Positions 31,429 through 41,105 of a stretch of DNA of 64,000 bases are shown here, in pieces (the stretch's first letter is position 1; each line of letters begins with the position of its first letter). A model generated the notes under the pieces. That model searched no databases. It was given only the letters and a program-made list of their open reading frames with translations, and was not told the origin of the DNA. The stretch comes from Aurantiochytrium sp. KH105 (lineage: Eukaryota; Sar; Bigyra; Thraustochytrida; Thraustochytriidae): NCBI GenBank assembly GCA_003116975.1, contig BGKB01000034.1, positions 62,001-126,000 of the forward strand, in the 5' to 3' direction. Both the position numbers and the translations under genes were made by a program.

Positions 31429-32876
31429 AAGATGTGGCCGAGAACGAGAACGGAATGCGCGTCGTACATTAGGATCATGTTGATTTGACATTTTGCGGGT
31501 GAGGTTTTTCTTGCCGTGGGCGACTCGTTTGCTGGTCGCTACAGGAGCAGATACAAGTTGGGAAACACTCTTCGTTCGAGCTGGAATGGTTTTGCAGCAT
31601 CAATCGTGAACGAGATAAGGTGGCCTCGGAGCATGCGCACCAAGAGAATTGTCAGAATCTCGGTCGAGCAAGGGTGGCTACCCTTTCTCTCTTTCTCTCT
31701 CGTTCTCTTTCAGGGCAGGCTTTGCGCGCACCACGTCGTCATCCTATACATCTCGCCGCTTCTCTCTGTTTTAGTAATTGGGCAACACCTTGTTGCCCGT
31801 CATCTCATCTCACTCTCCCACCCAGCAAAAGGTAAATTCGCGCACCTTAAGCTTGTAATCATACGATTGGCGCAACGCCTCTTCTAGTCCAGACCCGCCC
31901 CCGCCGCAGCGCCATGGCAGCACAGCGGCAGCGAGAAAACGTTTCTTCTCTGCGGCCCCCTGGACCCTGCACGCCACAAGCCGGCTTCCTCGTTCGTTCT
32001 TCGAGCACCCTGTTCCTTCGTCCGTCCACGTCCTGGACGCTGCCCGAGCATTCATCGCTGCGGCCGTCCACTCGGCTGCTGGCCTTTTGCCTTCCATGCA
32101 ACACAACAAGTAAGGAAACAAGTCTTGCTTTTGATTCACATTGTCAGACCAGATCAGGATCTCTGATGCCGGCTGCGGTGTGAGCTGCCGCTGCCGGCGA
32201 TTCCCGAGCTCCGTTCCATCCATAGCCTTTACATCACAAATCACAAATCCCATTCCTGACACGCGCTGCTGCTGAACTGTCGCCGCCATCGCGGCACGAT
32301 GCTCGAAGAATGCGTTCGCCATACGATATCCTTCTTGAGGCTCCTCCTGGTGATGGTGCTGCTGATGGTGCTGCTGCCATCCATTTATTCATCCATCCAA
32401 GCCATGCCTCGTAGGCTGTCACTGTCGGTCGATGCACGGGTGAAGCGTTCTTCTCGCTCGTCCATCACACGTTGACCCCATCGAGTCGTCTCACGTCAGC
32501 AGCAGCAAGGTCTTTCTTTCTCGAGCAAGCCGAGATTCGCGACGCTTCCGCTGACGGTGACGACGATCATGACGATGACGGCGAGAGCGGTGACGACGTT
32601 CACGACGATGTCGGCGAGAGCGCGAGCATGTTCCGCCCCGCCAGCGGATCGCAGATGTCATGTCGGCAGCAACAGCAAGCAAGCTACGAGGCCGCAAGAC
32701 CTTGTTGCGGCCTGCTCCGTAGCAGCAGCAGTTTCTTTCTTGACGATAGTGTTCCAGGCGTTGTTGTTGTTGTTCTTGGCGACAGCCTCGTTCTGTGCAA
32801 AGACGGATACCGACAGAGAGACCGTGGGGCGGAGACGAGCAAAACCTCAACTTACATGGGCGCGAGTAGCTAGCTG

Positions 32877-32902
32877 GCAAGCAAGCAAGCAAGCAAGCAA
32901 GC
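32877..32902. repeat. AAGC tetranucleotide microsatellite
   Basis: Six AAGC units about 140 bp upstream of the deaminase start codon; complementary to the GCTT tracts elsewhere in the window. Confidence 0.9.
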
Positions 32903-33038
32903 AGACGTGCAGGCGAGCGGGCAAGGCTCGGCGAGACCTCCTCGCGCACGAAGAGGCATCGCGAGCGGAAGAGAACGCCCTTTGCCGTCGCCGGTCGCTA
33001 AAGTGAAGGTACGAAGAGCAAGGCATCGCGCGTCAACC

Positions 33039-34544
33039 ATGTCGTCGGCGCTCTTTGAGCAACGCAAGGAAGCGCTGCGCAAGCAGGTGCTGCTCGAGTC
33101 GTTCCACAGCGTCGACTATGACCTGCTAGACAGCGAGGTCGAAAAGCGCGCGGAGAAGGCTTTTGACGAGCTGCTGCGCAACGATGAAGGCCTCGACCCC
33201 AGCGACCACCTCATGCACACTCGACGCACCGCGCAAAAGAGCCCCGTGTTCAAGGTCCTCGAAAAGATGCCCAAGGGTGCCCTCTTGCACACCCACGGCA
33301 TCGCCACTGGGCCCTTTGAAGCGCTCGTGAAACGACTCCAAGCGGACGACCTCGTGTACATCTACGTGGGCCCCGAGCTGGACGAAGACGGAGCCGCCGA
33401 CGTAGGAGCCCGTGCGCCAGGCTCCGAGGCGCACTACGAGGAGACCGCGATCGAGGGTGAAATCCGGTACATGACCAACCGCGAGGCGACCAATCACATG
33501 CAGACCCGCGGAGGCTGGGTCCCGATCAGCGACCTCGACGAGGTCGAGGTGCTGGCATATCTGCAGGTCCCGCCCGACACCCCGCGCGACAAGCGCTGGA
33601 CAGTCTTTCAGCACTGCTGGAACCGCGTTCGCGAGCTCTCGGACGCCTTGCCGCTCTGGGACGGCCGCGATTCCTACTTTTGGGATATTCTCACGCAGCT
33701 TCTCAAGACCGGCGTCAATTACGTAGAGATCAAGCAGCTCATCCCGGTGGGCTTTGTCAAACCAGAGAATAACGGCGAGCGAATCAACCGGGAAGCCACC
33801 ATTGACGAGTTCATGGACACCTTCATTGCTACTGTCGAGCTTTTCAAAAAGGAAAACCCGACCTTTGTGGGCGCCAAGATGGTGTGGTCCGCGCTCAAGG
33901 TCTTTTCCCCTGAAGTTGTGCGCGATAATGTAGACACTGTGTTGAGACTGGAGGAAAAGTACCCCGGCTGGATTGCTGGTTTCGATCTGGTGGGCCACGA
34001 GGATTCTCTCAAGCCCATTTCCACCTATGTCGACGCCCTTGCGTACTACAAGGATCGCGGCGGCCGCCTCCTTCTTCACGCTGGCGAGACCATTGACCCC
34101 AACAACGAGCAGCTGTACGACGCGATCGCTCTCGGTTGCGAGCGCATTGGCCACGCCTATGCGCTCCCCAAGCATCCGTCTCTCGTGCGCATCGTCAAGG
34201 AGCGCGGTATTACTGTCGAGTGCTGCCCCATGTCCAACCAGTGCCTTGGTTATGTTGATGACCTTCGCAATCACCCTGGTCTCATGATGCTTAACGCTGG
34301 CGTCAAAATCACCATCTCATCCGACGACGCAGCCACCTTTGGGTATGATGACGTTACTTACGATTTTGCGCTGGTTGCCAAGGCCTGGGGCCTGACGCTT
34401 GCGCAGCTCAAGCACCTTGCGCGCGCAAGCTTTCGCTGCTCCACGCTCGATCACGACGCTGTTCTCGAGGCGCAGGCCCAGTTTGACAAGGACTGGTCTA
34501 ACTTTCTCAAGTCCGAGGTCGTCGCGGAGCATCTCCTCAAGTGA
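33039..34544 (+). CDS. ADGF/ADA2-type adenosine deaminase-like protein, no signal peptide
   Basis: 501 residues from the ATG at 33039. The deaminase motifs are in order: MPKGALLHTHG, with metal ligands H84 and H86; LLHAGET, with H347 and the catalytic Glu E350; CERIGHAY, with H372; ECCPMSNQCLGY; and SSDDAATFGYDDVTYDF, with D429 and D430. The spacing and the MPKG-LLH-H start are those of the ADGF/CECR1 group rather than classical ADA1. These enzymes hydrolyse adenosine or deoxyadenosine to inosine and ammonia. ADA2/ADGF proteins are usually secreted, with a signal peptide and a receptor-binding insertion. Here the N-terminus is hydrophilic, so a cytosolic enzyme is likely. The frame is open 44 codons upstream, but only as Arg/Ala-rich sequence from a non-ATG start. 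Substrate preference is not readable. Confidence 0.88.
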   Translation: MSSALFEQRKEALRKQVLLESFHSVDYDLLDSEVEKRAEKAFDELLRNDEGLDPSDHLMHTRRTAQKSPVFKVLEKMPKGALLHTHGIATGPFEALVKRLQADDLVYIYVGPELDEDGAADVGARAPGSEAHYEETAIEGEIRYMTNREATNHMQTRGGWVPISDLDEVEVLAYLQVPPDTPRDKRWTVFQHCWNRVRELSDALPLWDGRDSYFWDILTQLLKTGVNYVEIKQLIPVGFVKPENNGERINREATIDEFMDTFIATVELFKKENPTFVGAKMVWSALKVFSPEVVRDNVDTVLRLEEKYPGWIAGFDLVGHEDSLKPISTYVDALAYYKDRGGRLLLHAGETIDPNNEQLYDAIALGCERIGHAYALPKHPSLVRIVKERGITVECCPMSNQCLGYVDDLRNHPGLMMLNAGVKITISSDDAATFGYDDVTYDFALVAKAWGLTLAQLKHLARASFRCSTLDHDAVLEAQAQFDKDWSNFLKSEVVAEHLLK

Positions 34545-35290
34545 GTTCAGTCTCACGATATTCCCGAATGTCTCTACTACGATAGCCATGTCTTTTCTTG
34601 TCTACGTTTTGTTCCCTGCTCTCTTGAATCCAGACTTTTTCCCTCTACGAGCATTTGTTGCCGTTCGTTTCAGGCAACCTTGGATTTCGGACGTGCAACA
34701 TCTTGCCATCACCACCAACAGCAAATCGTCCTCCCTCTTCTTGTTCTTCTTTTCCCGAGACCTGTTTTCCCTCCCCTTCTATCATTTCCAAGAGAAGGTT
34801 TAGGTGCTCTCAACATCATCATCATCAACAACATCATCATCATCGTCATCATCATCTCAGCCATCATCCTTGCGCCCCGGCACGTTCTCCGCATCAACAT
34901 CAGAGCAGAGCCAGCTTTCTCTTGCCAAGATGGCAGGGTTATTATACACCTTTTTATTTATCCGATTGCAAATCGATAATACAAGATGCCCACCCTCGGA
35001 GAAATGACATTCTTCTCGTGCCCCCCTCGGAGAGTATCTTCGTGTGCGCGGAATTGACTTCGTCGCGATGTGCAAAAACTCAACTCGTCCAAGTCCTCGA
35101 TCTCGATCGAGCCCGAGCCGGAGGCGCGGGCGACCGCTGCACGCGCGAGGACGCGCAGAGAAGCTCGTTGCGAGCCGCATCGCGCACGCTCGCCCATTAT
35201 CAACGGCTGGAACGGCGCGGGCAAAGCTCACGGAGGCGACCGAGCTTCGACAGCAGCGACCTGAACCGGCACGGCGACAAGGAGAGCGCC
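34545..35290. other. Intergenic region with CAT/ATC simple sequence
   Basis: About 745 bp between two plus-strand genes. CATCAT trinucleotide runs lie at about 34812-34865. The frame of the downstream gene stays open through much of this region but begins at a non-ATG codon and codes for Ser/His-rich repeats, so I treat it as 5' UTR and promoter. Confidence 0.5.
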
Positions 35291-36910
35291 ATGGACAGAT
35301 TCCGTAACGCCGTGGGCCTGAACAGGGGCGTGCGAAACGATGGCGATAGCGGCCTGCTAGACGCGATGCCCCTCAACGAGAGCTTGCTGGGCGTGGAGGG
35401 CGGCGATGACGACGACAACGACGGCGCCGGCGTCCGAAGGGTGACCCCGACGCGGGTGCATAGCCAGCGTTCGGGCGCCGACGAGGCCCTCTCTGCGCAG
35501 ATGCGCAATAATGAGCAGTTCCAGGAGGACCTGCGTCGCGAAGAAGAACAGATTTACTCTGAGATCCGCGCGAGACGCATCATTGAAGAAGAAGATCGCA
35601 AACTCGCGCAGCGACTTCAGGAGGAGCTCAGCGGGCAATCGAACGCGCTCCGGATCCAGTGCACGGTGCCTGCGGGCGTAATCGGGGGCCAATTTATCGC
35701 CGTGCAGATTCCTGGCGCAGGTGTTGAGCGGGTCCAGGTCCCTCCGGGCCTCCAGCCGGGCATGTCATTTACCTACGTCACCTCTGGCGTGAACGGATCG
35801 CAAGGGCAGTCCATGGCCAACGCATCATCGTCGCAAATGGTCCGCGTGCGCATTCCGCAGGGCGTCTCTGCAGGCGGCACGTTTCCCGTGGTTCTCCCCT
35901 CGGGGACGAGGGTCTCTGTCCTCGTGCCCAACGGTTGCCAACCGGGTGACGAGCTTGACATTCCTACGGGCGAGCCGCCTTCCTCGCAACAAGCTCCGCC
36001 ACCACCCCCCATGACAGAAGCGGAGCGCAAGGAGCGCGAAGAGTTTCTTGCCGCGCTACCTGAGGATATTCGTGCTGAGCTTATGGCCAGTGAGGCTGCA
36101 CAGCTCGCTGCCGCGCCGGCCCAAACACCGGCCCCTGCAGCTAGCTCCATGCATGAGCAGTCACACCAGCAGCAAGCCGCTCCACCACCGCCGCCACCCA
36201 TGACTGAAGCTGAACGTAAAGAGCGAGAGGACTTTCTCGCCGCCTTGCCTGAGGATCTCCGTGCAGAAGTTCTCGCGCAGGAAGCGCAGCAGCAGCAGCA
36301 GCAGCAACAACAACAACAACAACAAGAGACGCCGCCATATCCAACAGCGTCAAGCTCAGCGCCGGCGCCCCCGAGCTACCAAGAGACTACTGTGCAAGAA
36401 GAGACCAACGAAGACTTTTTGTCTGGCGATTACGGGCAAGACGAAAAGGTCGGGGCTCAGGAGCAAAATTCGAGCACGTTCTCCTCCGAGGACCTTCTTG
36501 GGAGTGAAGACTACAACGTTGACTACAATGCTCAGTCAAGTGAGCCGAAAGGCACAAGTGCTGATGACAATGATGATAATCTGCTTGACTTTGGCGCCGC
36601 GGAGGAAAGCTCTGCTCCCAAGGAGAGCACCCCTGCACCCGGTACCGGAGCACAGTCCGCCGTCGCAAGCAGTGACGCGAATGACCTACTCTCGTTTGGA
36701 GTAGAGTCTCAAGAGGCCTCTAGCGCGCAAGGCACCGGTAGTGCTTTCGAAGCCGCACCGGCAGCAATGCCGGCAGCAAGTTCCGATGCCTCCGGTACCG
36801 TTCTGTCACCCTTGCAGAGAATCAAGGAGGCGCGGGAGAAGCTCGATCGAGGCGAGATCTCGCAAGAAGAATTCGAGGCTGTGAAAAAGGAAGTGATTGC
36901 CGCGATTTGA
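35291..36910 (+). CDS. Multi-motif probable ubiquitin-reader protein (MIU-like, two UBM-like motifs, PPxY, SHOCT-like tail)
   Basis: 539 residues from the ATG at 35291. Reading along: acidic N-terminus; an amphipathic helix with IIEEEDRKLAQRLQEEL (about 97-113), which matches the MIU/inverted-UIM pattern; and two beta-type repeats of the form VPxGVxxGxxFxVxxP (about 121-163 and 183-224). Then come two near-identical segments, PPPMTEAERKEREEFLAALP and its continuation EDIRAELMASEA (about 238-268 and 301-332), whose FLAALPEDIRAE core matches the ubiquitin-binding motif (UBM) of HUWE1/Rev1-type proteins. Polyglutamine (about 333-345) follows, then APAPPSYQE (a PPxY WW-ligand), a long acidic Ser/Ala linker, and a SHOCT-like C-terminal hairpin (RIKEAREKLDRGEISQEEFE). 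Each match is by pattern only. Together they suggest a soluble adaptor that reads ubiquitin and recruits a WW-domain (Nedd4-like) ligase. I know of no named family with this order. Confidence 0.7.
   Translation: MDRFRNAVGLNRGVRNDGDSGLLDAMPLNESLLGVEGGDDDDNDGAGVRRVTPTRVHSQRSGADEALSAQMRNNEQFQEDLRREEEQIYSEIRARRIIEEEDRKLAQRLQEELSGQSNALRIQCTVPAGVIGGQFIAVQIPGAGVERVQVPPGLQPGMSFTYVTSGVNGSQGQSMANASSSQMVRVRIPQGVSAGGTFPVVLPSGTRVSVLVPNGCQPGDELDIPTGEPPSSQQAPPPPPMTEAERKEREEFLAALPEDIRAELMASEAAQLAAAPAQTPAPAASSMHEQSHQQQAAPPPPPPMTEAERKEREDFLAALPEDLRAEVLAQEAQQQQQQQQQQQQQETPPYPTASSSAPAPPSYQETTVQEETNEDFLSGDYGQDEKVGAQEQNSSTFSSEDLLGSEDYNVDYNAQSSEPKGTSADDNDDNLLDFGAAEESSAPKESTPAPGTGAQSAVASSDANDLLSFGVESQEASSAQGTGSAFEAAPAAMPAASSDASGTVLSPLQRIKEAREKLDRGEISQEEFEAVKKEVIAAI
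36286..36325 (+). repeat. CAG/CAA repeat encoding polyglutamine
   Basis: About 13 glutamine codons, CAG first and then CAA, within the ubiquitin-reader gene right after its second UBM-like motif. The mixed codons make slippage less likely than for a pure CAG run. Confidence 0.95.
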
Positions 36911-36991
36911 TCAAGAAAGACGCGGCAGACAAGTGGTGTCGTGGATGTATTCAGGGTATAGGTGAGGGCGATATCTCTCTTCTCCTTGTCC

Positions 36992-37008
36992 TATATATAT
37001 ATATATAT
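36992..37008. repeat. AT dinucleotide tract
   Basis: A short TA/AT run in the 100-bp gap between the convergent ubiquitin-reader and cilium-type genes. It abuts the last codons of the minus-strand gene. Confidence 0.9.
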
Positions 37009-37010
37009 CC

Positions 37011-40000
37011 TCACGACGTGAACGAAACGGATTTCGGCACCGGCGCGGATGGACCCATGATTGATACCGGCGGCGCGCGTAGAGGCGCTCGCTTGCCAGA
37101 AGGAAGTGTAACATTTCGCACCATGTAGATGCCCTTTTTGCGAGGCTTGGAGTCGAGAATGTCGCGGATCTTGTCGAGCTGCGTCGGTTTCTCGCCCTTG
37201 ACGCCTTGATGCGCCTTGAAGTCGAGCGTGTCCACGACCACGCGATCGAGCCACTCTTGATGCTCTTGTGCCTTGCGAGCTTGCGCCTCGGCCTCGGCGC
37301 CGTCGCCGGACAAATGCACCGAGCGGAAAAACTCTGGATTCCGCGACCCATCCTTGTGGTAGCCTCCGAAAACCGCATTGTCGTTGGTTGGAATGCAGTC
37401 GAAGTCAAGCTCGTGGTCGGATCGCGCGGGCCGGTGCATCAATGCTGGGTCTTCCCAAGGTTCCTTGAGCTCTTCCGCGCGCGCTTCGCTAATCTCTCGC
37501 TTGCCCTTTCGGGCCTCACTCGATTCGCGCGGCGCAGGATACACGAAGCCGCGTTTCGTGATAAATTTTGCTCGCTGGGCCTCGGCCTCGTTCTTGGCGA
37601 CGCGCTCTTCATTGACCAGAGGAAACGCGAGCGACTGAAAGTCCTTTGAATATGTATATGTGACATTTGCGTGCGTGGCAAGACGCTGACGAAGCCTGTC
37701 TTGCTGCATTTCAACAAAGTTGAGCTTTTGGCCAGAGTACATGAAGATCTGCTTGTCGTCCTGACCCAAAGCCTGCAAAAGTGCGCGGTCCTTTTCAGCC
37801 CGAGCCTCCATGCGCGCCTTGGTTGACCGCTTGATGCGCTGCCGCGTCTTTCGGTGAACAGCCAGATGGTCCTTTTCAACACGCGCTGCGATAGAAGCCA
37901 AATAAGCGTCATTTCTCGAGTCCGTCGCCGCCTTGCGACGCAAGACACCTGCCGAATGCGCGCGCAAGGGGCCATTGTCGCTCGAAGCCTCATCCCCATT
38001 CTGATTTGCGAACTGGCCTTCGGCATCGACCTGCTTTTGCTGGTCTTCCAGCTGGTTCTGACCTCGACGAGACCCACGTCGAGGCGGTCTGGGCACGCCA
38101 TCCATGTCCTCGACAGAGACGGACTCGCCGTACTTGGACTCGAGCTTGGTGAGCATTGCGGGTGTTGGAAAGAGGCTCGAGCGGAAAAGCGTCTTGGCCC
38201 GTAGCGTGCTGCGCATCTCGGACAGCCGGCAGAGGGCGTTGTGACACTCGAGATCGACTTTGAAAGAGTCGTAAATCTCCGCAGCCTGCATAATGTAGCA
38301 AAGGGGATCTCGCAAGCGGATAATCTTCAGGTCGACGTCGAAGCACGTGTACAAGCGCTGATGAAAGCGAATGCGAGGATTGCGCAGGATGCGCAGCTGC
38401 TCGGTGTTGGCGGCACGACGAGGCATTCGACGCGTTAGCTCTTCAATCGCACCGGCGGCGAGACCTTCAATGACGACGACGCGAAAATGATCGTCTACAA
38501 CTTGAAACCCGGTGAGAATATCCAAAGATCCGTCGTCGGCACGAGCTCGCTCCTCGTCGGAAAGCTGGTGCGAACGCAGCGACACTGCTTCCGGGAGGGC
38601 CCGAGCATTGACGTCTTGTAAGACTGCACGCAGCTCCTGCATGTAGGCTCCACACTTGTACTCGAAGAGAAAGACGACTCTCTCGAAAGGGGCCTTGCGC
38701 TGCTCAAGCTCGCGTCGCTTCCGCGCCCTTCGTGCAAAAATCGACTTTTCGTGGTGATGGACCGGAAAGGTAATGCTTGCTGCAAGTCGCATCTCGGTGC
38801 CGGCTTCCATGTAGCGCCCAGGCTGGCGAACCATTCGCTCTGCCGCATCGAGGTCCAAGTCAGCCTTTTTTACATCTGGGTGGAGCTGAAAGGTTCGTTT
38901 CACAGGTGTCACGCCAGCCCGCATCTTAATGGAAACGGCTTTGCGAGTATTCCCGAATCGCTCAGGCTTGCGACGATAGAGATCGAGACGATGCCTGTCA
39001 ATAATCTCGCTTGAATTTGTCCACAGCTCGGCAAGAGAAAACATGGCTTCACCAAAGGTTTGCTGGGCTGCGTGGCGGGCGCGAATATCGCACTCCTCGC
39101 GATAGATTGCTTCCTCAAGCCGGTGTCTTCGCAGTGCAGGGGTGCTCTCAACCTCTTCTGCGCCGTTCGAAGCGCCACCAAGCCCTGCATCGACGTCATC
39201 GATCTCTGGAGCTTGCCCATTCGGGTCTGCGTCAAGTTCTGCTTCCTCATCGGCTGCTCCGTCGAGCTTTGCATAGCGTGCAGGAATGCCTTGTCGCAAT
39301 GTTTCGAGCGACCGGTCTGTCGAAATGAGCGGGACATCTCGATCATGAAGACAGACCCTTACAGAGTCGGTTTCGAGCGCTTCTGCCACGAGATCTCGAT
39401 CAAGTTCACCTACCAGGACCGTGGTCGTAGCTGAGAAAGCCACCTTGTTCTTGCCCTGGCAATATGCGGGAGTCTGCACGCGACGATGATTTCCCAAGAG
39501 GCGTGGCAACACGTAAAAGTGTGCATGAACAGGCTCGCAGTATCGCTTTTGTAGCAGAAAGGCGTCTTTGTCTTTGGTGATGGGGTCTGTTACGTAGGGT
39601 TTGAGCGTTGCGTTGCCCTCTTCGACAATGAGTCCTGGCAAAGGACGAACCGTCTTGAGTGCAACGGTGAGAGGATTGACGACCTCGCAGAGATCGGGCG
39701 TCAGACATGGCATGCTCGCAACGACGCGGGCTTTTAAACCTTGCAATTTACCATCCAAGAGACCACTCGGTGACAAATATTGCTGCTCACACCCGGGGTA
39801 GCTGCCCCACGAGCCCACGATGAATGTCTCGCCATCAAGCAGGGGACTCAGGTCGAGAGACACAGCGCCAATCCTCGATACACTCGGGGCAGAACCCGCT
39901 TCATCTCCCTCGGCAACATTGTCGGCATCATCAGCAGGTCCGACAGCTGTTAGAACGAGATAAGGGTTTTTATCAAGTGCTCGGGCCCATGCGAGGTCAA

Positions 40001-40556
40001 CGTGGACGGCGACATTCAGCTTGAAAGTGAGTGTTGGCTCCACGGTATCCTTTGTGGTCCCTTCGAGATGACTATCGGCGCTTTCAACGTTCTCGTTTTC
40101 CGGTGCAACGTCTCCATCTGCTGGCGTTTCTGTGGTTTCGTCTGGATTGGCATCGTCATTGCTTGCGAGAGGATCTACAGCGTCTGCGTGCACAAAGTCC
40201 CAGCTTGACACCGCGGTAGTTTCGGTGGGCTCTTGCATACCTGGTATCATGAATCGGAAGCGAATTCCCCCGACTGGGTCGTCTTCTTGAGTCAATGTAG
40301 CATCCTCGTCCACTTTGGGTGGTTTCAGTCCCGCCACGCTCAGCACCAAGCCGAGCGTCACGTCCTGCTCAACAATCTTTTCGACCTCTTCTTCTTCTTC
40401 TTCTTCTTCTTCTTCATCTTCACAATCTCCGTCACCATTGCTGATCTTGTCGTCCACATCTGTGTCCTTTTCGAGCGATTCTGCAGCAATATCATCTACT
40501 TCGCCTCTGCTACCTTCGTCGCCGTCTTCTTGCGGCTGCTTGTTGTCATCCGCCAT
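37011..40556 (-). CDS. Large probable cilium/flagellum-associated protein (CFAP92/KIAA1257-like)
   Basis: 1181 residues from an ATG at the frame start. The N-terminus is very acidic, with an uninterrupted Glu run near residues 49-57 encoded by a CTT-rich stretch on the plus strand. The middle region includes FRVVVIEGLAAGAIEELTRR, then RNPRIRFHQRLYTCFDVDL and the block beginning RLRDPLCYIMQAAEIYDSF, followed by FRSSLFPTPAMLTKLESKYG. That pattern of a small-domain block with paired helices reminds me of DUF4550/CFAP92-type ciliary proteins, but I cannot align it reliably. The C-terminal third is basic and helical, with LPSGKRAPLRAPP near the end. It has no transmembrane segment. It is divergent, by 550 bp, from another probable axonemal-type gene. 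The coding region is certain; the family name is tentative. Confidence 0.6.
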   Translation of the reverse strand: MADDNKQPQEDGDEGSRGEVDDIAAESLEKDTDVDDKISNGDGDCEDEEEEEEEEEEVEKIVEQDVTLGLVLSVAGLKPPKVDEDATLTQEDDPVGGIRFRFMIPGMQEPTETTAVSSWDFVHADAVDPLASNDDANPDETTETPADGDVAPENENVESADSHLEGTTKDTVEPTLTFKLNVAVHVDLAWARALDKNPYLVLTAVGPADDADNVAEGDEAGSAPSVSRIGAVSLDLSPLLDGETFIVGSWGSYPGCEQQYLSPSGLLDGKLQGLKARVVASMPCLTPDLCEVVNPLTVALKTVRPLPGLIVEEGNATLKPYVTDPITKDKDAFLLQKRYCEPVHAHFYVLPRLLGNHRRVQTPAYCQGKNKVAFSATTTVLVGELDRDLVAEALETDSVRVCLHDRDVPLISTDRSLETLRQGIPARYAKLDGAADEEAELDADPNGQAPEIDDVDAGLGGASNGAEEVESTPALRRHRLEEAIYREECDIRARHAAQQTFGEAMFSLAELWTNSSEIIDRHRLDLYRRKPERFGNTRKAVSIKMRAGVTPVKRTFQLHPDVKKADLDLDAAERMVRQPGRYMEAGTEMRLAASITFPVHHHEKSIFARRARKRRELEQRKAPFERVVFLFEYKCGAYMQELRAVLQDVNARALPEAVSLRSHQLSDEERARADDGSLDILTGFQVVDDHFRVVVIEGLAAGAIEELTRRMPRRAANTEQLRILRNPRIRFHQRLYTCFDVDLKIIRLRDPLCYIMQAAEIYDSFKVDLECHNALCRLSEMRSTLRAKTLFRSSLFPTPAMLTKLESKYGESVSVEDMDGVPRPPRRGSRRGQNQLEDQQKQVDAEGQFANQNGDEASSDNGPLRAHSAGVLRRKAATDSRNDAYLASIAARVEKDHLAVHRKTRQRIKRSTKARMEARAEKDRALLQALGQDDKQIFMYSGQKLNFVEMQQDRLRQRLATHANVTYTYSKDFQSLAFPLVNEERVAKNEAEAQRAKFITKRGFVYPAPRESSEARKGKREISEARAEELKEPWEDPALMHRPARSDHELDFDCIPTNDNAVFGGYHKDGSRNPEFFRSVHLSGDGAEAEAQARKAQEHQEWLDRVVVDTLDFKAHQGVKGEKPTQLDKIRDILDSKPRKKGIYMVRNVTLPSGKRAPLRAPPVSIMGPSAPVPKSVSFTS

Positions 40557-41105
40557 GACGTTTGTTTTTTTGACTTGATGGATCGCGTTGCCACCCTTTG
40601 CCCCACGATAATGTCGCCCGCCCGCGACGATTTAAATGTCACGGCGAAGCAAGCAAGCGAGTGAACAGCGCCTCTGTCGATCGCGATGCAAGTATCAGCG
40701 CTGCAAGGCTCCAAGGACCGCACGCGCACGCGCGCCCGATCGCCCACGACAATCAACTACAGCTACTATCGTGTGCCTGCACGTGTGTGTATGTGCGTGT
40801 GTGCTAAAACGGGTGTGTACTCCCGAGCACATGTCTTTTTCCTATCCGTTGATTGCGCTGTGTCTTGTAATGTTTTTGTTGGATAAAAAGATTACTTCTG
40901 TTGTACAAAAATAAGAATATGGTCTTCGGCCTTGGGGTACGAAACGTGCGGAGGGTCTCGCTCAGGTCGATCGCGATACCGAGCCTTTTCGATTTGCAAC
41001 GGCAGACGCGCGGGTTGTAGGCAGAGAGAGACGACACGGGTCGCGAGCGCGGACGCGTCCGCCCGTCGCGGGCCGCGGTCACAGGCAAGCTTGGCATCGA
41101 TCACG
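40557..41105. promoter_or_regulatory. Shared upstream region of the two cilium-type genes
   Basis: About 550 bp between divergent start codons, so both promoters must lie here. A GT/TGTG-rich stretch is at about 40775-40803. I see no certain X-box (RFX site). Confidence 0.4.

Larger units (their letters stand above)
31082..33038. other. Divergent intergenic region with microsatellites
   Basis: About 2 kb between the VTT gene and the deaminase gene. It holds a GACGA pentamer tract (31393-31428) and an AAGC tract (32877-32902). A 170-codon minus-strand frame begins with ATG at 32322 (stop near 31810); part of it (GFVICDVKAMDGTELG and LRQSYDYKLKVREFTF) could be a real small protein or exon, but I cannot support it beyond being open. 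Confidence 0.5.

Noticed and set aside
33126..34274. 382-codon minus-strand frame
   Set aside because: Antisense to the deaminase; same codon-bias effect.
34655..35290. In-frame N-terminal extension of the ubiquitin-reader gene
   Set aside because: Begins at a non-ATG codon and translates CAT/ATC simple sequence into His/Ser runs; the ATG at 35291 is a better start.
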